Shown one piece after another: positions 1 to 6,897 of a stretch of DNA of 12,656 nucleotides; positions within the stretch are counted from its first letter, which is position 1; each line of letters begins with the position of its first letter. This stretch comes from Anaerolineae bacterium. Lineage in GTDB: Bacteria > Chloroflexota > Anaerolineae > J102. Position numbers and translations under genes: made by a program. Location of the stretch: positions 1 through 12,656 of the forward strand of contig WGCR01000065.1 in assembly GCA_015493675.1 (NCBI GenBank), written 5' to 3'. The notes under the pieces were generated by a model. It had not been told where the DNA came from and did no database searches. It saw nothing but the letters and a program-made list of their open reading frames with translations.

Positions 1-54
1 GCGTTGGTTGGTCTCATCGTTGGCGGCGTCGTCGCTTACGTCCTCAAAAAGTAG
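1..54 (+). CDS. C-terminal tail of an upstream gene (partial)
   Basis: Frame 1 is open from the window edge and ends at a TAG at 52-54. The 17 visible residues are ALVGLIVGGVVAYVLKK: a glycine-containing hydrophobic stretch closed by two lysines. This is what the end of a membrane protein, or a C-terminal membrane anchor with a cytoplasmic Lys-Lys cap, looks like. The perfect hairpin at 88-119 sits where a gene-end terminator would be, which supports a real gene end. The family cannot be named from 17 residues. Confidence 0.6.
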   Translation, partial: ALVGLIVGGVVAYVLKK

Positions 55-87
55 CTGGACGGCAAGTTCTCTTTCAAGCCATTCACA

Positions 88-125
88 CACCGGCAGGCGT
101 CAGGGAACGCCTGCCGGTGGATTTC
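88..125 (+). terminator. Perfect 13-bp GC-rich hairpin, probable terminator
   Basis: Bases 88-100 (CACCGGCAGGCGT) are perfectly complementary to 107-119, leaving a 6-base loop. The stem lies 33 bases after the stop of the upstream gene. The bases after it (GATTTCC) are only weakly T-rich, so it is not a textbook intrinsic terminator. It could also serve as a bidirectional terminator or a 3'-end stabiliser. Confidence 0.6.
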
Positions 126-224
126 CTGAAAAGGTGAAAAAGTTGGAAGAAATTTCCCTATGTTCGCCTGCTCGTTGAATCTTTGTTTATCAAACTCTTT
201 GTTTAACTGCGACTACTAATTTTT

Positions 225-295
225 GCTACGAAGACACGAAGAGGATGAAGGCGCGAAGCATTTTTCTTTATTTTTCCCCTTCGTGTCTTCTTGAG
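225..295. repeat. REP-like inverted repeat with GAAG/CTTC arms
   Basis: Bases 230-241 (GAAGACACGAAG) are the exact reverse complement of 279-290 (CTTCGTGTCTTC), separated by 37 bases. Inside the left half the motif recurs as ACGAAG, CACGAAG, GATGAAG and GCGCGAAG, giving a short irregular direct repetition. Words of this kind (cacgaag / cttcgtg) are, as I recall, common in dispersed intergenic repeats of many environmental bacteria. Only one copy is in this window, so its dispersed nature is an inference. Confidence 0.5.
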
Positions 296-368
296 ACTTA
301 AAGTCGAGTACGTTGGTAGTTTAATTTTAGTTAATTGAACACACTTCTCTTGCTACACCCTTAATTTT

Positions 369-1286
369 ATGGCTCAAATGACCGAGAAAAAACAATCTTC
401 TTCTGATTGGTGGCGTTGGCTTGTTGCTGCCATTGTGGCTGTGATCGTCATGGGAGGCGTTTGGTTTGCCTTGACGCATCTGACAAATTTGGGAGATGCT
501 GCGTCTGCCGATATGGCGGAGAAGACGACGACACAGGCGACCGGCGCTGAATTGCCGATGGATGATTTTACGAGATTGGCATTGGATAAAGCCAAGCAGG
601 GGGATGTGGAAGGGGCGCTCGATGCTTTTTCCGTTGCTATCGCAGCCAATCCCGATGGCGCCTCTGTTGCTTACTATTATCGTGGGCTAGTGTATGCGGA
701 TCAGGGAAAGGTGAATGAAGCTATCGACGACTTCGATAAGGCTATTGAGATCGATAAGCATTTTCCCCAGGCCTATGCAGCTCGCGGCACTGCAAATTTG
801 ATGATCTCCCGGCCCGCCAAGGCTGCGGAAGATTTTGATAAAGCCCTGCAGTTGGACCCTAATAACGCCACTACCTATGTCAATCGCGCCCGAGCCTATA
901 TGGGACTGAAAATGACTGATGAAGCCGAAGCGGATTTGGATAAGGCTATCGAATTGGATCCCAAGCTACTGGCAGCCTACTTTAATCGGGGCGTACTGCG
1001 CATGTTACAAGAAAATCCAGAGGGCGCCCTGGAGGATTTCAATCAATGCGTTGCCATCAATCCCAACGCCCCCGCTCCTTATTTTAATCGCGCCGTCGCC
1101 TACATTGAACTGGGCAACAAAAAAGCTGCTGCGACAGATCTTGCTATTTATCTCACCATCTCCAAGGATGAGGAAGGCAAGCATCAGGCCCGATCCTTGC
1201 TCGATTCGCTTACAGGCACCCAGGGCGATAATCCTCCTCCCCCCACCTCCGAGGCTGATAACAGCACGAGTGGAAGTAACCAGTAG
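369..1286 (+). CDS. Membrane-anchored TPR-repeat protein
   Basis: The 305-residue product has a short charged N-terminus (EKK) and one hydrophobic span at about residues 16-37, which would act as an uncleaved signal anchor. A linker follows, then six consecutive 34-residue tetratricopeptide repeats at about 65-98, 99-132, 133-166, 167-200, 201-234 and 235-268. They show the usual signature, such as Y-x-x-RG at helix A and A-x-x-DFDKAI-x-(I/L)DP at the repeat end. The C-terminus is a disordered Pro/Ser/Asn tail. TPRs are protein-protein scaffolds and the partner is unknown. No Shine-Dalgarno precedes either ATG at 369 or ATG at 378, so the start is uncertain by three codons and the message could be leaderless. 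A terminator follows directly, so this is a separate unit from the ACIII operon and any link to it is only positional. Confidence 0.88.
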   Translation: MAQMTEKKQSSSDWWRWLVAAIVAVIVMGGVWFALTHLTNLGDAASADMAEKTTTQATGAELPMDDFTRLALDKAKQGDVEGALDAFSVAIAANPDGASVAYYYRGLVYADQGKVNEAIDDFDKAIEIDKHFPQAYAARGTANLMISRPAKAAEDFDKALQLDPNNATTYVNRARAYMGLKMTDEAEADLDKAIELDPKLLAAYFNRGVLRMLQENPEGALEDFNQCVAINPNAPAPYFNRAVAYIELGNKKAAATDLAIYLTISKDEEGKHQARSLLDSLTGTQGDNPPPPTSEADNSTSGSNQ

Positions 1287-1296
1287 AAATCTATTC

Positions 1297-1326
1297 AGAG
1301 CGATCATCATTTGATCGTTCTTTTTC
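1297..1326 (+). terminator. Intrinsic terminator after the TPR gene
   Basis: Bases 1297-1306 pair with 1312-1321 (ten pairs including one G-T wobble) around a 5-base loop, followed directly by a T run at 1321-1325. It starts 10 bases after the TPR stop codon. This is a standard rho-independent terminator and separates the TPR gene from the respiratory operon. Confidence 0.75.
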
Positions 1327-1535
1327 TGAATATCCCAAAAGACTACGCCAAACAGATAGAAAAGTCTCCCGCTTTGGACAATCCTTTTCCTGAGGATTCC
1401 TGCTACTATCTTGGTGTTGCATCTTCTGTCATCTGTGTCTTATCGTCTGCTGGTTCATTTTTTAGGAAGAATGGATTGTTCTCACTGCCATTCATCATCG
1501 TTTACTCATCTTCATGTGTTCAAAAGGAGTGACCT
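1327..1535 (+). promoter_or_regulatory. Leader/promoter region of the ACIII operon
   Basis: About 210 bases separate the TPR terminator from the first operon gene, so the operon promoter should be here. I could not fix a -35/-10 pair: TTGGAC at 1374-1379 and TACTAT at 1404-1409 are 24 bases apart, which is too far for a sigma-70 promoter. The leader ends in a strong AAGGAG at 1524-1529, six bases before the ATG at 1536. Confidence 0.4.
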
Positions 1536-3131
1536 ATGACAGCCGCTCCGTCTGCAGTGCAACCTGCAGCGCATCAGGTAACCTACCTGAACAAAAGTTA
1601 TACATTTAGATCCTGGCTGCTGACTACCGATCATAAACGCATCGCCTTTTTCTATCTGCTGGTTGTGTCGGGCTTTGCAGCGTTGGGCGGGACTGCCGCC
1701 ATGCTGCTGAAATTCGAGCTTTTGACGCCGCAACAACAGATGTTTCAGGATATTTACGCCCGTTTGTTTACGATGCACGGCGGCGTCATGGTGTATCTCT
1801 TCATCCTTCCTGCGATGCTGGGAATTGTGGCCAATTTTGTCATTCCCCTGATGATCGGGGCCCCAAACATGGCTTTCCCCAGGCTGAATCTGCTGACTTT
1901 TTATCTCTACCTTTTTGGCAGCAGCATGATTATCGTGGAGGCGTCGTTTGGCGGTTCTGACGCCGGATGGAATTTCCTGGCGCCTTACAGCACACAATAT
2001 ACGCCCTCTCGTATTTTGCCTGCGTTGAGCCTGCTTCTCATCGTGGGGATCGCTGTTTTTCTGTTGGCTGTCAATATTCTGGCAACCATCCATCGTCGCC
2101 GAGTAAAGGGGATGGACTGGGAAAAATTACCGCTGACTGTCTGGGGGTTTTACGTTGCCAGTATTGCCATGATTGTCGGAGCGTTCTTTCTCGTCATCTG
2201 GATTGTTTTGACGGCGACGGTGCGGGAAATCGCATTGGGATATGTTCAGTACAATCTGAATTTGAATCCGTTGGTGCTGGTGCACAGTTTCTGGATTTAT
2301 GCACACACCACGGTTTATATGCTGATGTTGCCAGCGATTGGCATTGCTGCGGATATCATAGAGACCTTTGCCCGGCGTCCTGTCGTGGGACGGAAGGGGG
2401 TGGAGCATTCGATGATGACCCTGGCGGTGCTGATGTCGCTCAGTTGGGGCGTGCATCTTTTCACAGGGGAAATGTGGGCCTGGACGAATCTGTTCTTTTC
2501 GCTAGTGGCTTTTCTCAGCGCCATCCCCCTGGCCATTATCATCATCAGTCTGTTTCAGACGCTGCGCCAGGGCAGAGCTTCTTTTGTTTCCCCCATGGTC
2601 TATGCTTTTGGCGTGCTGGTTTCATTGGCGATCTACTGGGCCAGCAGCCTGGCTCTTTATTCGCCCGCGACGGCGCAGGCGTTGCTGCACACCCAGTTTG
2701 AAATGGCCAATTTCCATTTTCTGATGGTGGGCGTGGTCACCATGTCGTTTCTGGCGGCCATCCACTATTGGTGGCCCAAGGCCACGGGAAAGCGTTATCC
2801 CGAGTTGTTGGCGCGGCTGGCGGGATGGAGCACACTGCTGGGAGTATTGGGGACTTTTGGCCCAGGTTTCCTGCTGGGTTTACAGGGGATGCGGGTGCGT
2901 GTGGTCGCTTATCCCGAAGCCTGGCAGATGCCTAATCAGCTCGCTGGCATGAGCGCTATGCTCATCGGATTGGGTTTCACCCTGCCATTGCTCTATTTCC
3001 TGTACGCCATTTTCTGGTGCAAAGACAGCGGCCCGAATCCCTGGGATGCGCCTGGCCTGGAATGGCAGACAATGTCTCCGCCGCCGCCTGACAATTTTAC
3101 AGCGGCGCCCCTGATTTCCGAACGATCTTAG
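1536..3131 (+). CDS. coxA-like: Heme-copper oxidase subunit I homologue with a degenerate active site
   Basis: This 531-residue polytopic membrane protein aligns along its length with aa3-type cytochrome oxidase subunit I. Landmarks are TMHGGVM at helix II, IGAPNMAFPRLN, the helix VI stretch HTTVYMLMLP, the helix VII stretch WGVHLFTG, the helix X stretch ANFHF, and a C-terminal GLQGMRVR. The low-spin heme ligands H81 and H394 are kept, as are one CuB ligand (H257), its partner Tyr261 and the second helix VII His (H307). However, the position of the heme a3 ligand is Asn392, the first helix VII CuB His is Val306, the helix VI Glu of HPEVY is Thr259, the D-channel Asp is Asn111, and the K-channel Lys is Ile335. 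The frame is intact and opens with a strong Shine-Dalgarno, so it is expressed but should not reduce O2. It probably carries a single low-spin heme. It is the first gene of the ACIII operon; its subunit II-like partner is the last visible gene. Family assignment is very sure; loss of function is inferred from alignment by eye. Confidence 0.9.
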   Translation: MTAAPSAVQPAAHQVTYLNKSYTFRSWLLTTDHKRIAFFYLLVVSGFAALGGTAAMLLKFELLTPQQQMFQDIYARLFTMHGGVMVYLFILPAMLGIVANFVIPLMIGAPNMAFPRLNLLTFYLYLFGSSMIIVEASFGGSDAGWNFLAPYSTQYTPSRILPALSLLLIVGIAVFLLAVNILATIHRRRVKGMDWEKLPLTVWGFYVASIAMIVGAFFLVIWIVLTATVREIALGYVQYNLNLNPLVLVHSFWIYAHTTVYMLMLPAIGIAADIIETFARRPVVGRKGVEHSMMTLAVLMSLSWGVHLFTGEMWAWTNLFFSLVAFLSAIPLAIIIISLFQTLRQGRASFVSPMVYAFGVLVSLAIYWASSLALYSPATAQALLHTQFEMANFHFLMVGVVTMSFLAAIHYWWPKATGKRYPELLARLAGWSTLLGVLGTFGPGFLLGLQGMRVRVVAYPEAWQMPNQLAGMSAMLIGLGFTLPLLYFLYAIFWCKDSGPNPWDAPGLEWQTMSPPPPDNFTAAPLISERS

Positions 3132-3161
3132 TCGGCTCCTAAAGACGTCTGTAGCACCGAC
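3131..3161 (+). other. Imperfect hairpin between the subunit I gene and actA
   Basis: Bases 3131-3135 (GTCGG) pair with 3157-3161 (CCGAC), and the 8-base palindrome AGACGTCT sits inside at 3143-3150. It starts at the stop codon of the subunit I-like gene and has no T run. It could be an RNA-processing or stability element that adjusts expression of actA and later genes relative to the first gene. The structure is weak and may be chance. Confidence 0.25.
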
Positions 3162-3176
3162 TCATTCATGGACGGT

Positions 3177-3186
3177 GAGGAAGAGT
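3177..3186 (+). promoter_or_regulatory. Ribosome binding site that fixes the actA start
   Basis: GAGG at 3177-3180 lies six bases before ATG 3187. An upstream in-frame GTG at 3175 overlaps this Shine-Dalgarno and has no good one of its own, so ATG 3187 is the preferred start. Confidence 0.65.
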
Positions 3187-3858
3187 ATGTCACAGATTTT
3201 TCATCCTTCTATTAACCTTATTGCCAAAGCGATGGTTGCGGCGACTGTTATCGGCATTATCGGTATCAGCATCGTGGCTTATCTTTTCGTGCGTTCGCCC
3301 TATATGCGCGGCACGACCATCGCCCGGGAGCAGCCTGTTTTCTTCAGCCATGAACACCATGTGGGAGAATTGGGCCTGGATTGCCGCTACTGCCATGTGA
3401 ATGTTGAGCGTAGCGGCTTTGCGGGCGTGCCCTCCACCGATATTTGCATGGGCTGTCATTCACAGGTTTGGGCCGACAGCCCCGCCATTGCGCCGGTCAA
3501 GGAGAGCATGGAGACCGGGCAGTCGATTGCCTGGAACCGGGTCAACGCCCTGCCCGACTATGTTTATTTCAATCACAGCATTCATCTCAACAAAGGCATT
3601 GGTTGTGAGGAATGTCATGGACGTGTGGACAAAATGGGCTGGACGCGGAAAGAATCTCCCCTGTCTATGGAATGGTGTCTGAGCTGCCACCGCAATCGCG
3701 CCGATCACGTGCGTCCCCGTGAAGAGGTCTTCACCATGGGGTACGAGCCGCCAGCAGACCCGGCGCAACGCGAAGCGTTACAAAAGGCCCTGGTGGCGGA
3801 ATATCATGTGGATGTGGAGCAATTCAATATCACCGACTGCTCCATCTGTCATCGTTAG
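3187..3858 (+). CDS. actA: ACIII subunit ActA, pentaheme cytochrome c
   Basis: The product has 223 residues from ATG 3187. It has one N-terminal membrane span at about residues 14-35 that anchors it, then a periplasmic domain with exactly five CxxCH heme-attachment motifs: CRYCH 66-70, CMGCH 87-91, CEECH 140-144, CLSCH 164-168 and CSICH 218-222. Five hemes, a single anchor and a position directly before the ActB gene are the hallmarks of ActA. In ACIII it receives electrons from the ActB iron-sulfur clusters and passes them towards ActE or an external acceptor. Several additional histidines (for example FSHEHH near residue 54 and FNHSIH near 129) are suitable as distal heme ligands, as in class III-type multiheme cytochromes. 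Assignment is sure. Confidence 0.95.
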   Translation: MSQIFHPSINLIAKAMVAATVIGIIGISIVAYLFVRSPYMRGTTIAREQPVFFSHEHHVGELGLDCRYCHVNVERSGFAGVPSTDICMGCHSQVWADSPAIAPVKESMETGQSIAWNRVNALPDYVYFNHSIHLNKGIGCEECHGRVDKMGWTRKESPLSMEWCLSCHRNRADHVRPREEVFTMGYEPPADPAQREALQKALVAEYHVDVEQFNITDCSICHR

Positions 3859-3916
3859 TCATTATCTGACCGCACTTAACTACCAGCTATCAACATCGGC
3901 TACTCACCTAATTTGA

Positions 3917-3926
3917 GAAGGTGACT
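3917..3926 (+). promoter_or_regulatory. Ribosome binding site that fixes the actB start
   Basis: GAAGG at 3917-3921 is five bases before ATG 3927. The in-frame GTG at 3921 overlaps it, so ATG 3927 (MEKDRL) is the likelier start. Confidence 0.6.
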
Positions 3927-6893
3927 ATGGAAAAAGATCGATTAAACTTAGCCCAACTCCGAAAGCGTCTGGCAGAAAAGACCGGCAAAAAATATTGGCG
4001 CAGCCTGAATGAGATCGCCGAAACCGGAGAATTCAAGGAGTTCCTGCATCAGGAATTTCCATCAGGCGCCGCGTTTTGGGAAGATGGCGTCAGCCGTCGG
4101 ACATTCCTGAAGATTATGGGAGCTTCCATGGCGCTGGCGGGCTTGACTGCCTGCACCGCCACCAATCCCGAAAAGATTGTGCCCTATGTGGAAGCGCCAG
4201 AGGAAGTCATTCCCGGTCAGCCATTGTTTTTTGCCACGGCTTTTCCCATGGTGGGATATGGCCTGGGCGTCCTTGTGGAGAGCCATGAGGGGCGTCCCAC
4301 CAAGATCGAGGGCAACCCCGATCATCCCGCCAGCATGGGGGCCACAGATCTTTTCGCGCAGGCCTCCATTCTCGATCTATATGATCCGGATCGTTCCCGC
4401 CAGCCCACCCGCAAGAGCCTGATTCAGGATTGGAAAGCTTTTGTCAAAGAACTGGGCGCGGCGCAGGAGGGATGGGGCCAGGGCGAGGGCGTACGCATCC
4501 TCACCCAGACGGTGACTTCGCCCACAATGGCCAGTCAGATCCAGGCCTTTCTGCAGAAATACCCTGCAGCCAAATGGCATCAATATGAGCCGGCCGGACG
4601 GGATACTGTCCGCGCCGGGGCCAAGTTGGCTTTTGGTGAATACGTCGAGACCCATTATCAACTGGAAGACGCGGATATCGTTCTCTCTTTGGATGCTGAT
4701 TTCCTGACTTCCGGGCTGGGCAATGTGCGCTATGCCAAAGATTTCATGAAACGGCGTCGCATTGCCGGCGAAGATGAGAATGATGTGGTGATGAATCGTC
4801 TCTATGTGGTGGAGCCAGCACTGAGCAACACCGGCGTGATGGCCGATCATCGATTGCCGCTGCGAGCCACAGACGTGGACAAATTCGCCCGCTCATTGGC
4901 TCAGAAACTGGGACTGAACGTCGAGGGCGGCGATCCAGAGACTTATGGCGACTGGCTGGATGCGGTGGCGGAAGACCTGGCGTCCCACAAGGGCCAATGC
5001 GTTGTGATTCCCGGCGAACAGCAGGAAGCATCTGTGCATGCCCTGGCCCATGCGATCAACGAAGCTTTGGGCAATGTTGGCAGGACGGTGATTTACACCG
5101 AGCCGGTTGAGGCAGAACCGGTGGATCAAATGGCTTCTCTGCAAGAGCTGGTCGCCGATATGGACGCCGGGAGCGTGGAAGCGCTGTTTATCTTCAACGG
5201 CAATCCGGTTTACAGTAGTCCGGCCGATGCGCCTTTCAAGGAGGCAATGGGCAAGGTCCCGTTCACGGTTTATTTGGGAGATTATCTCGATGAAACAGCC
5301 GTGGAAAGCCTGTGGTATCTTCCCCGCAGCCATTACCTTGAGACCTGGAGCGATATCCGCACTTTCGATGGGACGGCTACCATCATGCAGCCGTTGATTG
5401 AGCCTCTCTATCAGAGTAAATCGGATCATGAGCTGCTGGCAGCGTTGGCGGGTGACGCTGAAGCTGATCCCCATATGCTCGTCAAGAATTACTGGCAGGA
5501 GAATGCCCCTGAAGATACGGGTGATTTCGAGAAGTTCTGGCGTGCATCCTTGAATTCGGGCGTTGTGGCCGGCTCAGAGGCCCAAGAAAAGTCAGTGACC
5601 GCGTCGCTGGCCGGCGTGGTCCGCCCCCTGCTGCCCGCGTCAGAGGATATGGAGATCGTATTCCGGCCTTCTCCCAGCCTGTGGGATGGACGCTTCGCTA
5701 ACAACGGCTGGCTGCAAGAACTTCCCAATTCCATTACCAAGTTGACCTGGGATAACGTCGCGTTGATGGCGCCGGCCCAGGCTGAACGATTGAACTTGAA
5801 TGACGGCGATCTCATCAATCTCCATTATTTTGGGCAAATGGTGGAGGCGCCGGTGCTGATTCTTCCGGGGCATGTGGATAACTCCGTGACCGTCTATCTG
5901 GGCTATGGTCGTCATGTCGTTGGCCGGGTGGGACAGGATGTGGGGTTCAACGCCTATCAGATTCGATCCTCTTACCGCCCCTGGCAGGATACGGGCCTGC
6001 TGATTTCATACACAGGCAAGACCCATTCCCTGGCCCGAACGCAGGATCACCAACTGATGGAAGGCCGTAATCTGGTGATCAGCGGCACGCTGGAGGAATT
6101 CAAGCAGGATCCCGAGTTCGTGCAGAGAGAAGTCGAGTACGAACGCATCTCCCTGTATCCCGAGATGTCCTACAATGGTTATGCCTGGGGGATGTCCATT
6201 GATCTCAGCGCCTGCACCGGTTGCAATGCTTGCGTTGTCGCCTGCCAGGCCGAAAACAACATTCCGATTGTGGGGAAGGTGGAGGTGATGCGCAGCCGTG
6301 AAATGCACTGGATGCGGATCGATCGCTACTTCATCGGTGACATGGATAATCCTGATGTCGTGTATCAGCCGGTGATGTGCCAGCAATGCGAAGGCGCTCC
6401 CTGCGAAGTGGTTTGTCCCGCCGCCGCCACGGTGCACAGTCGCGAGGGGCTGAACGACATGGTGTATAACCGCTGTATCGGCACCCGCTATTGTGAGAAT
6501 AACTGCCCTTACAAGGTGCGACATTTCAACTTCTTCCAGTATGTGGATGTGAACGAGCCTTCGTTGCAACTGATGCGCAATCCCAACGTCACCGTGCGCT
6601 CTCGCGGCGTTATGGAAAAATGCACCTACTGCGTGCAGCGTATCAACCTGGGGCGCATCAACGCCAAGAAGGAAAATCGTCAGATTCGCGATGGCGAAGT
6701 CAAGACAGCCTGCCAGGCCGTTTGTCCCGCCGATGCTATTGTCTTCGGCAACATCAAAGATACTGAAAGTCAGGTTTCTCGCCTGAAGGCCAGCCCGCTG
6801 GATTATGAGCTTCTTGGAGAGCTGAATGTCCAGCCCCGCACCACCTATTTGGCCCGGCTGAAGAATCCCAATCCCAAGCTCGCGGAGGTGTAA
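3927..6893 (+). CDS. actB: ACIII subunit ActB, molybdopterin-oxidoreductase-fold and iron-sulfur protein
   Basis: The 988-residue protein (from ATG 3927) fuses two units. Residues 1-80 form the extended Tat-type leader known from ActB: a KKYWRSL element near 21-27, then SRRTFLKIMG at 56-65, a short hydrophobic stretch and LTAC ending at Cys76, which could be a lipidated cysteine. Residues of about 85-720 have the molybdopterin oxidoreductase fold, with a late domain around 600-690 resembling the molybdopterin dinucleotide-binding domain. ActB proteins are known to lack the Mo cofactor. The C-terminal ferredoxin-like domain carries four cysteine groups: C763/766/769/773, C818/821/826/830, C850/856/860 and C899/902/929/933. 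The third group has the CIGTRYC form with one Cys fewer, consistent with three [4Fe-4S] and one [3Fe-4S] cluster. It forms the electron wire between ActC and ActA. The actC gene follows four bases after its stop. Confidence 0.95.
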   Translation: MEKDRLNLAQLRKRLAEKTGKKYWRSLNEIAETGEFKEFLHQEFPSGAAFWEDGVSRRTFLKIMGASMALAGLTACTATNPEKIVPYVEAPEEVIPGQPLFFATAFPMVGYGLGVLVESHEGRPTKIEGNPDHPASMGATDLFAQASILDLYDPDRSRQPTRKSLIQDWKAFVKELGAAQEGWGQGEGVRILTQTVTSPTMASQIQAFLQKYPAAKWHQYEPAGRDTVRAGAKLAFGEYVETHYQLEDADIVLSLDADFLTSGLGNVRYAKDFMKRRRIAGEDENDVVMNRLYVVEPALSNTGVMADHRLPLRATDVDKFARSLAQKLGLNVEGGDPETYGDWLDAVAEDLASHKGQCVVIPGEQQEASVHALAHAINEALGNVGRTVIYTEPVEAEPVDQMASLQELVADMDAGSVEALFIFNGNPVYSSPADAPFKEAMGKVPFTVYLGDYLDETAVESLWYLPRSHYLETWSDIRTFDGTATIMQPLIEPLYQSKSDHELLAALAGDAEADPHMLVKNYWQENAPEDTGDFEKFWRASLNSGVVAGSEAQEKSVTASLAGVVRPLLPASEDMEIVFRPSPSLWDGRFANNGWLQELPNSITKLTWDNVALMAPAQAERLNLNDGDLINLHYFGQMVEAPVLILPGHVDNSVTVYLGYGRHVVGRVGQDVGFNAYQIRSSYRPWQDTGLLISYTGKTHSLARTQDHQLMEGRNLVISGTLEEFKQDPEFVQREVEYERISLYPEMSYNGYAWGMSIDLSACTGCNACVVACQAENNIPIVGKVEVMRSREMHWMRIDRYFIGDMDNPDVVYQPVMCQQCEGAPCEVVCPAAATVHSREGLNDMVYNRCIGTRYCENNCPYKVRHFNFFQYVDVNEPSLQLMRNPNVTVRSRGVMEKCTYCVQRINLGRINAKKENRQIRDGEVKTACQAVCPADAIVFGNIKDTESQVSRLKASPLDYELLGELNVQPRTTYLARLKNPNPKLAEV

Positions 6894-6897
6894 CGCT

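Larger units (their letters stand above)
55..368. other. Gene-free spacer between the upstream gene and the TPR gene
   Basis: This 314-base spacer holds the 13-bp hairpin at 88-119 and the 12-bp inverted repeat at 230-290. Its second half is clearly more A+T-rich than the genes around it. No coding frame, tRNA-like cloverleaf or convincing -35/-10 pair could be supported. The promoter of the TPR gene is presumably within 291-360. Confidence 0.5.

Noticed and set aside
1311..1532. 73-codon + strand reading frame with a TTG start between the TPR gene and the operon
   Set aside because: It begins inside the terminator hairpin, has no Shine-Dalgarno, ends within the ribosome binding site of the next gene, and its product shows no family features.
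1512..2093. 193-codon minus-strand reading frame (and similar ones at 4893-5474, 6006-6569, 7417-8082 and 11574-12143)
   Set aside because: All lie opposite confidently assigned + strand genes. Their products are His/Gln/Arg-rich in the way expected of reverse-strand shadows of membrane or enzyme genes.
1967..2701. 244-codon + strand reading frame inside the subunit I gene
   Set aside because: It is a frame-shifted shadow of the membrane protein, with abundant Cys/His/Gly and no domain. The subunit I frame is continuous, so it does not signal a frameshift.
1536..3131. Interpretation of the subunit I homologue as a nitric oxide reductase or nitric oxide dismutase
   Set aside because: Those families keep the high-spin heme histidine and add glutamates near the non-heme metal. 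This protein lacks the histidine and shows an aa3-like, not NorB-like, backbone.
3175..3186. GTG start for actA, four codons upstream
   Set aside because: It overlaps the Shine-Dalgarno sequence that serves ATG 3187 and has no good one of its own.
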